NCBI GenBank assembly: GCA_017403185.1
Contig: JAFQON010000034.1
Coordinates: forward strand, 1-42,074
DNA: 42,074 nt
Direction: 5' to 3'
Origin: Clostridia bacterium
Lineage (GTDB): Bacteria; Bacillota; Clostridia; Oscillospirales; Acutalibacteraceae
Position numbers and translations under genes: made by a program
In this document: positions 23,839-32,024 of the stretch, piece after piece
Layout of the letters: each line of letters begins with the position of its first letter
Position numbering within the stretch: position 1 is the first letter of the stretch
The notes under the pieces: generated by a model
What the model was told of the DNA's origin: nothing
Database searches by the model: none
Seen by the model: only the letters and a program-made list of their open reading frames with translations

Positions 23839-25723
23839 ATTTCCAATTAAACGGGCGAAGCATAAAGTCAACATCCTCTTTGTTTTCGGGGATTAATCCG
23901 AAGGATGAAACACGGTTTATGCCGTGCGCTTTGAAATTATCGTAAAGCTCTTCGTTTGCCTTAAGCCTCAGCGGGTTTAAGAAGGAGTATCTGCCTATAA
24001 ACTGATTTGCCTTGAAATATTCCCAGCTCAGATTTGCAACCTCAACATTGAACCTCTGCTCATCCGTTATATCCGCATTCAGTGCCTTGTTCCAAAGAGA
24101 ATTGAGCCTGTTAACGGTGTAGAAGGGGTAGAAGCCCGACTGATAGTGCCAGTCAAAGTCAAAGGCGTGAGCGGTTGCTTTTATCTGCGCAGTCTGAATA
24201 TCAAGAATTTCTCTGATAAAGGGTGCGGCAGCCTCGCCGTAATAAGCGTTGAGGAAGTCCGTCATGTGGTATTCAACATCGCAGTCAACATCCCACTGCA
24301 GCTTGCTCAGAAGGTAGTTTCTCAGCTCGTTGAAGGCGGCATAGTGACCGTCGCCGCAGTTATAAACATAGCCCGTGATGCCGATGTCGTGCATATATTT
24401 CATTGTGGGCTGCATTGTTTCAAAATTTGAGAAAAACTGAGTGGAGTTGAGGAAGTTAATGGTGTAGTCATAGATATATGTTCTGTCCGCAACCTTAACC
24501 CAGTTTGCAAAATCCTCGGCTATGGTGGGCTCGTTGTCGCCGTAGAGGTTCATAAAGGTTTCGTTGCCGTCCTGCGCACCGCACTCGGTGAGAGGATGGC
24601 TGCGGCACGCCTTGTGAAGCCCGCAAAGCACGGGCACAACATTCGGATTGCACCTGAGCGATAAATCCTGAGGGGGTCTTTCCGTTTCGCCGTAAGCGTA
24701 GAATGTGAAGGTGAAATCGGGGAATTCATCGTCAAGCGCATCGGCAAAAGCGTTTGTGAAAATGAGGGTCGGGGCGCAGATGCTGCCGTATTTCTCATAA
24801 AGAGCCTCGCAGCTTTCGCAGTGACAGTAGTTTGAATTATCCTTCTGACCGATGTGAATGTATTTTGAATCCCTTTCGCAGGCGAGAATTTCCTGCCTTG
24901 CATTCTCAATTGCAATCGGAAGCACCTCGGGGTGAGAAAGGCACACATGGTCTGTTGTGCGTGTGCCGTCGGGGTTCATTGCGAAGTATTCGGGGTGCTG
25001 AGCAAAAAGCGTATCGGGCACAAGTCTGTCAAGAGTGACATCCCACAAAACATAGGTCAGTGAGCCGCCGTATTCGGGTGCTTCATTCCAGAAGGATACA
25101 TTGATTTTGTGCTTTGCACGGTAGGCATCGTCTGCGCCTGCGGGGCTGTTGCGGCGGATTGAGAATGAGGGCTTGACAATGCGGTTTATCGCAGCATCAA
25201 TCACGATATCCCTGCTGTCGGGTATAACCTCAAGCTCGGGCGTAAACCAGCGAACGCCGAAATATTCTTCAATCACGGTGTAAACGCCGTAAAGAGTGCC
25301 TCGGCTGTCGCCGCCTGCAATGAGCAGGTGACTGCCGTCTGAATAAAGCATAAAGCCGTCTGCACCGATTTGAGTGCGGTCAACGCTTGCGATGTTTTTC
25401 TCAAGCTCTGTTTCGCCTATGATAATCGCTTTTGTGCCCTCGGTGTATTCTGATTCCGTGATACACTCAGGCCTTGCGCCGCTGATTTTTTCAACATAGG
25501 TCTGCATCTCGTTTGCAGCGGTGATAATGCACGCATCGGGCTCCTCTTCGGTAACGATAACAAAATCCGTATTGCCGTTTTGCGCAATATACATCGGTGT
25601 TGTGACGGCAGGCGGTCGATAGCCGTTGCTGCCGTAGCTGATGTTATCCGTGTTTACGGGGAATATGCCTATGCTGAGAAGAAAAATCTCAATAAATGAA
25701 AGTATCGCTTTAAATGTTGCCAT
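23837..25723 (-). CDS. DUF4838 family glycan-active-like exported protein
   Basis: A 628-residue protein. The N-terminus is a Phe/Ile-rich membrane segment (about 4-22, FKAILSFIEIFLLSIGIFP) without a classic cleavage site. Residues about 50-175 resemble the N-terminal domain seen ahead of alpha-glucuronidase and hexosaminidase barrels (AANEMQTYVEKISG, IIGE, LLIAGGDSRGTLYGVYT). The central DUF4838 domain has HIGQKDNSNYCHCESC, the hallmark of the family. Members accompany carbohydrate-degrading enzymes and are thought to be glycosidase-like barrels; the activity is not proven. It is second in an operon with the GH92 gene, whose stop lies 14 bases upstream of the start, within the GAGGAGG site. 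Confidence 0.8.
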   Translation of the reverse strand: MATFKAILSFIEIFLLSIGIFPVNTDNISYGSNGYRPPAVTTPMYIAQNGNTDFVIVTEEEPDACIITAANEMQTYVEKISGARPECITESEYTEGTKAIIIGETELEKNIASVDRTQIGADGFMLYSDGSHLLIAGGDSRGTLYGVYTVIEEYFGVRWFTPELEVIPDSRDIVIDAAINRIVKPSFSIRRNSPAGADDAYRAKHKINVSFWNEAPEYGGSLTYVLWDVTLDRLVPDTLFAQHPEYFAMNPDGTRTTDHVCLSHPEVLPIAIENARQEILACERDSKYIHIGQKDNSNYCHCESCEALYEKYGSICAPTLIFTNAFADALDDEFPDFTFTFYAYGETERPPQDLSLRCNPNVVPVLCGLHKACRSHPLTECGAQDGNETFMNLYGDNEPTIAEDFANWVKVADRTYIYDYTINFLNSTQFFSNFETMQPTMKYMHDIGITGYVYNCGDGHYAAFNELRNYLLSKLQWDVDCDVEYHMTDFLNAYYGEAAAPFIREILDIQTAQIKATAHAFDFDWHYQSGFYPFYTVNRLNSLWNKALNADITDEQRFNVEVANLSWEYFKANQFIGRYSFLNPLRLKANEELYDNFKAHGINRVSSFGLIPENKEDVDFMLRPFNWK

Positions 25724-25736
25724 GAATTTAACCTCC

Positions 25737-27980
25737 TCAGTTCGCCTTGTCTGTCATGTTGAAAACAAGCTCTCCGCCGCCCATAAGCTGAGCGTGGGTA
25801 ACATAGCAGCCTTCAAGCTTTTCGCCGTTGAGAGTAACGGAGTCAACATAGATATTCTTGTCGCTCTGATTGTTTGCGGTGATTTTAAGGGTGCTGCCGT
25901 TTGAAAGAGTAACCTGTGCCGAGTCAATGTTGGGCGAGCCTATCCAGTATTTATCCGTGCCCGCAAGGGGATAGAAGCCGAGAGCGGAGAATACATACCA
26001 CGAGCTGAGTGTGCCGCCGTCGTCGTTGCCGTCAAGCCCGTTGATATCGGTGCTGAAGCGGTTTTTGAGAGTCCAGCGCACCCACTTCTGAGTAAGGTCG
26101 CTTCTGCCTGCGTTGCTGAAAAGATAGGGCGTGTGGATATCGTGCTGATTGCCCACCCAGTAGCCGCTGCCGGGGTCAACAGCCGCTCTTGAGAGCGAAG
26201 CATCCTTCATGAATTTGTCAAGCTCGCTCACGAAATATTCATCCGAGCCGAAAAGCTCAATCATGCCGTCAATATCATGAATTGCGCTCCAACGCCACTG
26301 CCTTGCGCTGCCCTCGCAGTAGCAGTCTGCAAATTTCTTTATCATAACGGCATCATAGAAGGTGGTTATGTAGGGGCTGAAATTCCACACAAAGCTGCCG
26401 TCTGCATTGCGTGCTTGGAAATATTTTGTTTCGGGGTTGAAAACATTTTTATAATACATGGATTTTGCGGCGTATTTCTGAGCGTCCTCGGTTTTGCCGA
26501 GTGCCGCTGCAAGGTCTGCTATTGCGGCATCCTCCCATGCGTATTCGAGAGTACGGCTCACGGATTCGTCACCCGGAGCGATATCCTGAGGAATGTAACC
26601 GTATTCATTGTAAAGCTCAACATAATTTCTGCCGTCTTTATTCACCGCATTATCCGAAGAATTCTTCATGTATTCATAAGCTTTTTCAACATCAAAATCA
26701 GTGATACCTTTGAGATAGCTTTCGGTTATCACAATGTTGGCGGGGTCGCCCTGCATGGAGCTTGTGTAGCCTGCGCCCATAGGCCATCTCGGGATAACGC
26801 CAACGCCTGATTCAGCCATCTGCACAAGGCTGTTGAGGCAGTCGGTCTGAATATCCTGTGCGATGAGCGTGTAAAGCGGGTGGGTTGTGCGGCAGGTGTC
26901 CCAGAGGGACATATCGGTTCTGTAGGTGTAGCCCTCGGCAACGCCTGCCTGCTTATCAAAGCCGAGATATTCGCCGTTGACATCGGTGAAATCCGATGGC
27001 ATTGTCATGCTGTGGTAAAGTGCGGTATAGAAAATGGTTTTTATTTCGTCGTCGGCATTGATTTTGATTACCGAAAGGCGTTCTTCCCAAGCCTTTGCGG
27101 CGTTTTCTCTGACTTTGTCAAAATCAAGACCGTCAGTTTCCTCTTTGAGGTTGAGCAGTGCGTTCTCTTTGCTCACATAGCTTATGCCGAGCTTTAATTC
27201 AACGCTTTCGCCGTCAAGGCAGCCGAAGTTGAGGTCGATTCCCTTTTCGTCAATTTCATATGAAACGGCAGGCTTGTCCGTAACGGCTGCAAAATATGCG
27301 GGCAGACCGTCAAATCTTCCCGAAAACTGACCGTCGATTATGCAGCTGCCCGAGATAACTCCCGTTTCCTCGTTATATTCGACCTTCGGCTCTTTTGATG
27401 TTTTGTTTGCAGCAGCGCTTGAAGCGTCAATATAAAGCCGCGAATCGCCGCTGCCGTTGAAGGTGTAGCGGTGAACGCCCGTGTGAACATCCGCCGTAAG
27501 CTCCGCAAGGCAGCCCACGGAAGGCAGATACACCGCATAATAGCCGGGCGAAGCGGTTTCTTTTGAATGTGAATAGGTCATAACGGCAGGCTCATTGCTG
27601 CCTGAAACGGGTGTGACCCTGAAATGGCTGTAGTCTTCAGCGCCTGTGCCCGAAAGCCTTGAATGGCTGAAGCCCTTGATGTGACCCTGCTCATAGTAAT
27701 AGCCCGATGTGTTCATTTTGATAAGATAGCCGCCGCCCACAAAGCAGGTGTCGGGCCCGAGCCTTACCGAGCCGAAGGGCACCGTTGCCGCAGGGCTGAG
27801 CATTGCGCAGGTCCAGGGAGTGCCTCCCGTGCCGATAAACGGGTCAACAAACTGACCGTATTCGCCCTCGGGAATTTCGGGCATATCAATCTGCCTGAAG
27901 CTTACGCCGCCGAAAATGCCCGTAACCAAAGTTTCAAATGCAACGAAAACCGAAACTATGACTCTGATTATTTTCCACAT
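25737..27980 (-). CDS. GH92 family alpha-mannosidase
   Basis: A 747-residue glycoside hydrolase family 92 exo-alpha-mannosidase. Motifs run in order: GTGGTPW (about 50), GFSHSRLSGTGAEDY (about 104-118), MTMPSDFTDVNGEY, LWDTCRTTHPLYTL, GVIPRWPMG, CEGSARQWRW with the likely acid Glu, and DGNDDGGTLSSWYVFSALGF, which carries the Asp pair of the catalytic base. The length and both domains are complete. Calcium-dependent GH92 enzymes trim alpha-1,2/1,3/1,6 mannose from N-glycans or yeast mannan. The first 27 residues form an uncleaved-looking signal anchor (core VIVSVFVAF). GGGAGGCG lies 7 bases before the ATG, and a perfect-spacing promoter is upstream. Confidence 0.93.
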   Translation of the reverse strand: MWKIIRVIVSVFVAFETLVTGIFGGVSFRQIDMPEIPEGEYGQFVDPFIGTGGTPWTCAMLSPAATVPFGSVRLGPDTCFVGGGYLIKMNTSGYYYEQGHIKGFSHSRLSGTGAEDYSHFRVTPVSGSNEPAVMTYSHSKETASPGYYAVYLPSVGCLAELTADVHTGVHRYTFNGSGDSRLYIDASSAAANKTSKEPKVEYNEETGVISGSCIIDGQFSGRFDGLPAYFAAVTDKPAVSYEIDEKGIDLNFGCLDGESVELKLGISYVSKENALLNLKEETDGLDFDKVRENAAKAWEERLSVIKINADDEIKTIFYTALYHSMTMPSDFTDVNGEYLGFDKQAGVAEGYTYRTDMSLWDTCRTTHPLYTLIAQDIQTDCLNSLVQMAESGVGVIPRWPMGAGYTSSMQGDPANIVITESYLKGITDFDVEKAYEYMKNSSDNAVNKDGRNYVELYNEYGYIPQDIAPGDESVSRTLEYAWEDAAIADLAAALGKTEDAQKYAAKSMYYKNVFNPETKYFQARNADGSFVWNFSPYITTFYDAVMIKKFADCYCEGSARQWRWSAIHDIDGMIELFGSDEYFVSELDKFMKDASLSRAAVDPGSGYWVGNQHDIHTPYLFSNAGRSDLTQKWVRWTLKNRFSTDINGLDGNDDGGTLSSWYVFSALGFYPLAGTDKYWIGSPNIDSAQVTLSNGSTLKITANNQSDKNIYVDSVTLNGEKLEGCYVTHAQLMGGGELVFNMTDKAN

Positions 27981-28012
27981 AAAAACGCCTCCCGTTTTTA
28001 TTTCATATAAAC

Positions 28013-28041
28013 ATTATATAGATGCACACGCATAAAGTCAA
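28013..28041 (-). promoter_or_regulatory. SigA promoter of the GH92-DUF4838 operon
   Basis: On the minus strand TTGACT (28036-28041), 17-base spacer, TATAAT (28013-28018), 32 bases from the ATG. Confidence 0.8.
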
Positions 28042-28094
28042 ACCGAATTGTTCCGAAGAGGCAAAAAATATTTTTTGTTTTTTTCAAAAAACAA

Positions 28095-28120
28095 TGAACC
28101 GAAACCTGAACTTCCTCGTC
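28095..28120 (+). promoter_or_regulatory. Candidate ECF-type promoter of the BspA-like gene
   Basis: TGAAC (28095-28099), then 17 bases, then CGTC (28117-28120) followed by TAATGGG. AAC-N16/17-CGTC is the general shape of Firmicute ECF sigma promoters. No good SigA boxes are seen between here and the start at 28189. An ECF factor is encoded at 21849, which makes it a natural candidate regulator; this link is inference. Confidence 0.5.
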
Positions 28121-28188
28121 TAATGGGTGAAAGGGCAGGGAAGAAGTGAAAATCCTTGCAACAAATCAAACTAAAAGGAGTTTTGAAA

Positions 28189-30057
28189 ATGAAGAATTTA
28201 CTCAAAAAATCGCTTTCTGTGCTGCTTGCACTTGCTGCAGTTTTCAGCGTATGTGTTGTTGCGGGAGCCGCAACGGACTACATTGTTTATGAAGAAGGCT
28301 CGGATTACGGCGTTGATTGGTCGCTTGACAGCGAGGGCAACCTGACGGTCAGCGGTTACGGCAGAATGGGCAGCGCATATCCTCCGAATCCCGCCAAATA
28401 TCCGTGGTTCAAATACCGCAACCAAATAAAAACGCTGACAGTGGAATACGGCATAACCTCTCTGGGTGTGAGTGCATTCCGCAGCCTGCCTTGTCTTGAA
28501 AGTGTGTCACTCCCCGTGAGCCTGACAACCATAGATGAAAGCACTTTTTCAGGCTGCCGGTTGCTGTCAGAAATAAGTTTTCCGTCAAGCCTCACATATA
28601 TCGGCAGCAATGCGTTTTCGGGCTGCAAATCGCTTTCGTCATCAATTGCTCTTCCCGGTGTAACAGTTATCGGCAGATATGCTTTTTCAAACACGGGCAT
28701 CACAGGTGTTTCAATATGCAGCGAAAACGCATCCGTTTTTGAAAATGCCTTCAGAAGGTGTGAAAAGCTTGAATCGCTTGTTTTAAGCTCAGGCATTTAT
28801 GCACAAAAGAATATTTTTGATGAGTGCTTCGCCATTAATAATGTAAAATTCACCGGAACAAGAGAAGAATGGAATTCTCTGCCTTTTGTTATAGGCGGAA
28901 ACAACTCCATCTGTTCGGATGATGTTGAGTGCAATGCTCAGTGTGCCCGACATATTGAAAAAATGTATGTTTCAAATCCTCCCCGTAAACTGATTTACGG
29001 AGTGGGTGAAATGCTTGATCTGTCAGGCATTGAGCTCACCGTTGAGTGGAGTGACGGCACGGTTGAAGCAGTTACGGACACGGCAAAAATCAATGCTTGG
29101 GGCTTCAGCTCCTATTACACCGGCAGTGTTGAGGTTATGGTTGAATATGAGGGCTTTGCAACGGCGTTTTATATTCCCGTTATTACAGAGGCAACGCAAA
29201 TTATATCGGGCAGCTGCGGCCCTCACAGCAAATGGACTTTAGACACAAGATACGGCAATACCCTTACCATAGACGGCAAAGGTGATATGTATGAGTTTGA
29301 AAGTGCTGAGGATTACCCGTGGTATGCCTGGGGAGAAAAAACATATTTTCTTCAGATAAACGGCATCGATTATATCAGTGACAACGCCATTGCAGGCTGT
29401 GTGAATCTGCATGAAATCTCCGTTTATAACAGCCCCGAAATAAGAATCGGCGACAACGCCTTCGGCAACAAAAAATCTCTTTATGAGGTCAGGTTTTACG
29501 GCTCAGCGGAGGAGTGGTGCGCCTTGCAGGTCGGCGAAAATAACGATAAGCTTTACACCGCCGATGAATATTATTTCAACAATGAGCTCCATGCTCATTC
29601 CTTTGAAGAAACCGTAATCGAAGAAGCAAGCTGCATCAAAAACGGTCTTGCATCCGTCAGCTGCAGCTGCGGCTATCACGGCACAAAGAAAATCCCTGCA
29701 CACGGTGAGCATAAGCTCAGCACCGTTACTGTTGACTCAACCTGCACACACACCGGCAAGGAATACTCGGTTTGTGAAGTGTGTGACAGAACAATAGGCG
29801 GCACAACCGTTCTTCCCTTAAAAAATCATACTCCCGGTGAATGGGAAACCGACGAATCGGGCAAAACCGTGAAAAAATGCACCGAATGCTCAATGCTGCT
29901 TGAAGAAAAGGAGGCAGAGCCTGAAGAAGTTCCCGAGGAAACACCCGAAGAGGATGCGCCCGGCTTTGATTTTGTTGAAACAATAAGCGGAGTTTTTAAG
30001 ATAATAACAGATTATATCGCTGCATTTTTTGATTCCTTTTTCAATTTGTTAGGATAA
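28189..30057 (+). CDS. BspA-like secreted surface protein with His/Cys modules
   Basis: A 622-residue exported protein with a signal peptide at 1-26 (cut near GAAT). Residues about 35-230 are BspA-type leucine-rich repeats (LTTIDESTFSGC, LTYIGSNAFSGC, ALPGVTVIGRYAFS). About 265-345 is a Big_3-like Ig domain (LIYGVGEMLDLSGIELTVEW). A second LRR-like stretch follows (IDYISDNAIAGC), and about 465-575 hold His/Cys modules (HSFEETV...CSCGYH, HKLSTVTVDSTCTH, YSVCEVCD, KKCTEC) that could bind zinc. An acidic linker and an amphipathic tail (IITDYIAAFFDSFFNLLG) end the protein. The role is probably adhesion or scaffolding. AAAAGGAG is 8 bases before ATG 28189. Confidence 0.82.
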   Translation: MKNLLKKSLSVLLALAAVFSVCVVAGAATDYIVYEEGSDYGVDWSLDSEGNLTVSGYGRMGSAYPPNPAKYPWFKYRNQIKTLTVEYGITSLGVSAFRSLPCLESVSLPVSLTTIDESTFSGCRLLSEISFPSSLTYIGSNAFSGCKSLSSSIALPGVTVIGRYAFSNTGITGVSICSENASVFENAFRRCEKLESLVLSSGIYAQKNIFDECFAINNVKFTGTREEWNSLPFVIGGNNSICSDDVECNAQCARHIEKMYVSNPPRKLIYGVGEMLDLSGIELTVEWSDGTVEAVTDTAKINAWGFSSYYTGSVEVMVEYEGFATAFYIPVITEATQIISGSCGPHSKWTLDTRYGNTLTIDGKGDMYEFESAEDYPWYAWGEKTYFLQINGIDYISDNAIAGCVNLHEISVYNSPEIRIGDNAFGNKKSLYEVRFYGSAEEWCALQVGENNDKLYTADEYYFNNELHAHSFEETVIEEASCIKNGLASVSCSCGYHGTKKIPAHGEHKLSTVTVDSTCTHTGKEYSVCEVCDRTIGGTTVLPLKNHTPGEWETDESGKTVKKCTECSMLLEEKEAEPEEVPEETPEEDAPGFDFVETISGVFKIITDYIAAFFDSFFNLLG

Positions 30058-30079
30058 AATATCAGCGAACGGATTTAAA

Positions 30080-30115
30080 GGGGCTGCAAACCGACAAGGG
30101 AGCGGCCCCGTTTTT
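30080..30115 (+). terminator. Terminator after the BspA-like gene
   Basis: An 8-bp stem GGGGCTGC/GCGGCCCC (30080-30087 with 30102-30109, one U-G), 14-base loop, then GTTTTT. Confidence 0.75.
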
Positions 30116-30146
30116 ATATTTTATTGGTATAAGTGCACAAAAGTTA

Positions 30147-30175
30147 TTTACTTTTTTTCGTGATAATGTTAATAT
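30147..30175 (+). promoter_or_regulatory. Candidate promoter of the ceramidase-like gene
   Basis: TTTACT (30147-30152), 17-base spacer, TAATAT (30170-30175); an overlapping TATAAT at 30173-30178 would give a 20-base spacer. 36 bases before the GTG. Confidence 0.5.
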
Positions 30176-30211
30176 AATATTGATATTTTTTACGGAAAGA
30201 GGTTTTGTTTT

Positions 30212-31957
30212 GTGAAAAAAATGCTTATGTCAGCAGTTTCGCTTTTGTTGGCTGTTTGCCTGATGATGCCTTCTGCCGGCGCAACGGATGCTGCGGCGGA
30301 TAACAGCGGAATTATATTTTGCGCCAACGCAATAAACGTGCTTCTCAACGCTGTGTTTGCGGGCGTGGGTGCACTCTTCCCGAAGGATTTTGAAACGGTT
30401 GAGGAGTATTACGCTTCAGAAAGCGAAAATTTCTATGAAGGCACGGAGAAGTTCATTGATAAGCCTGCTGAAGGTGCAAAGTGGATGCTTGGCTTCGGCA
30501 AGGCGAGCATGGTCCCCGAAAATCTCAAAGACGGCTCAAAGGAATACTATACAGGCGGTTATTTTACCCAGAAGATAAACGGAGTTTTTGACGATCAGGG
30601 AGCAAATGCCGTTGCGTTGAACGATAATTCGGGCAGAGGCACCGTTATCATTGCATCAATCGACGGAATCGGCGTGTGCAACGAGGATGTGCGTGCAATC
30701 CGTGCAGAGGCTGAGCGAAAGCTTAAAGATAAAGGAATAAAGAGCGATATTGCGGCAATAAACATCAACAGCACTCACTGCCACACCGTTATTGATACTC
30801 AGGGCTTCGGCCTTGCAACGCTTATAAAATCAATTTTTCAGAATATGTTTTCATGGTTTCCGTTTGTTGATAAAACAAGAAGCATTGACAGCGAATTTCA
30901 TGAGCTTATGATTGGCGGCGCATCAGATGCGATTGTTGAAGCTTATGTGAATATGGAGCCGGGTCAGCTGTATTATTACGAAACGGCAGGCGTCGGCTAC
31001 AGTGAAAGAAACAACAACTATCTTGACGATGAATACGGCTATATATTTAACAAGAGATACGATATGGAGGGCTATCAGCATGTTATAGCCTGCTTCAAAT
31101 TCATTCCGTATCGTAAGAGTTCCGTTCCTACCGTTTTTTCAAACCTCGGCGGTCATCCCACAACAATAGACAGAGCAACAAAGCTTCTTTCTGCCGATTA
31201 TCCCAATTATATAGAAGAAAAGCTCAATGCGGCGGGTATGAATTTTATGTTTATTCAGGGTGCACAGGCACCGATATCCGTTAATGCGGGCGGAGTTAAA
31301 ACTCAGGAGATTCTTGATGAAATCGAGGCTGAAATTGCCGCCGACCCGAGGGTTGAAGACTATGAGCAGGCGAAGAAGCTCGGCTATGAGTTTGCAAGAC
31401 TTATTATTGAAGCCGAGAAAAATGCGAAGCCCGTTGCGCCCGTTATGAATGTCAGAATGGAAGAGGTAACCGTTCCTCTTGAACACGGTCTGATGTATCT
31501 CGGTGCTGTTTCGGATCTTCTCGGGCTCACAACCGTTCGTGACAATAGCTCGTCAAGCGGATATTCCGTCATTACCGAAGCGGGTTATATGGAATTCGGA
31601 ACGGATATAGTTGTTCTTACAGTTCCCGGCGAGCTCATACCCCAGCTTGTTTACGGCGAGGTTGTTGACAAAACACAGTCATATCTCGGCACAGACTGGG
31701 AATACGAATACACGGCTGATATCATCGGCAAAGAAAAAACCGTTCTTGTTATGGGTCTTTGCAACGATGCAATCGGCTACATAGTTCCCGATAATGATTA
31801 TGCCCCGTTTATTGCGGATTCTCTCTGGAACACCGATATGGGCGAAAAGCTTTTCGGCGAGCCTCACCGCCACTATGAAGAAATGCTTTCACTCGGAAGC
31901 GAGGCAGGCTCAACCGTTATAAAGGCACTTAATTCGCTTGCGGAGGAGTATAAATAA
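30212..31957 (+). CDS. Secreted neutral/alkaline ceramidase-like hydrolase
   Basis: A 581-residue exported protein with a signal peptide (1-25, ending AGA). The core matches the N-terminal catalytic domain of neutral non-lysosomal ceramidases: IASIDGIGV, ININSTHCHT (the zinc-site His pair), FSNLGGHPTTI, FIQGAQAPIS (equivalent to the nucleophile-bearing QGxxGDxSP segment, here altered), VLTVPGELIP and VMGLCNDAIGYIVPDNDY. By family it would split the amide bond of ceramide or another N-acyl lipid; the changed QGAQAP motif makes the substrate uncertain. A second hydrophobic stretch follows the signal (ANAINVLLNAVFAGVGALF). GTG start with AAAGAGG 9 bases upstream. Confidence 0.82.
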   Translation: MKKMLMSAVSLLLAVCLMMPSAGATDAAADNSGIIFCANAINVLLNAVFAGVGALFPKDFETVEEYYASESENFYEGTEKFIDKPAEGAKWMLGFGKASMVPENLKDGSKEYYTGGYFTQKINGVFDDQGANAVALNDNSGRGTVIIASIDGIGVCNEDVRAIRAEAERKLKDKGIKSDIAAININSTHCHTVIDTQGFGLATLIKSIFQNMFSWFPFVDKTRSIDSEFHELMIGGASDAIVEAYVNMEPGQLYYYETAGVGYSERNNNYLDDEYGYIFNKRYDMEGYQHVIACFKFIPYRKSSVPTVFSNLGGHPTTIDRATKLLSADYPNYIEEKLNAAGMNFMFIQGAQAPISVNAGGVKTQEILDEIEAEIAADPRVEDYEQAKKLGYEFARLIIEAEKNAKPVAPVMNVRMEEVTVPLEHGLMYLGAVSDLLGLTTVRDNSSSSGYSVITEAGYMEFGTDIVVLTVPGELIPQLVYGEVVDKTQSYLGTDWEYEYTADIIGKEKTVLVMGLCNDAIGYIVPDNDYAPFIADSLWNTDMGEKLFGEPHRHYEEMLSLGSEAGSTVIKALNSLAEEYK

Positions 31958-32024
31958 TTTTGAAAAACGCTTTTAACCAACACCGCAGATTGGTTAATGT
32001 GCGGTTGAATATCGGAGATATAAT

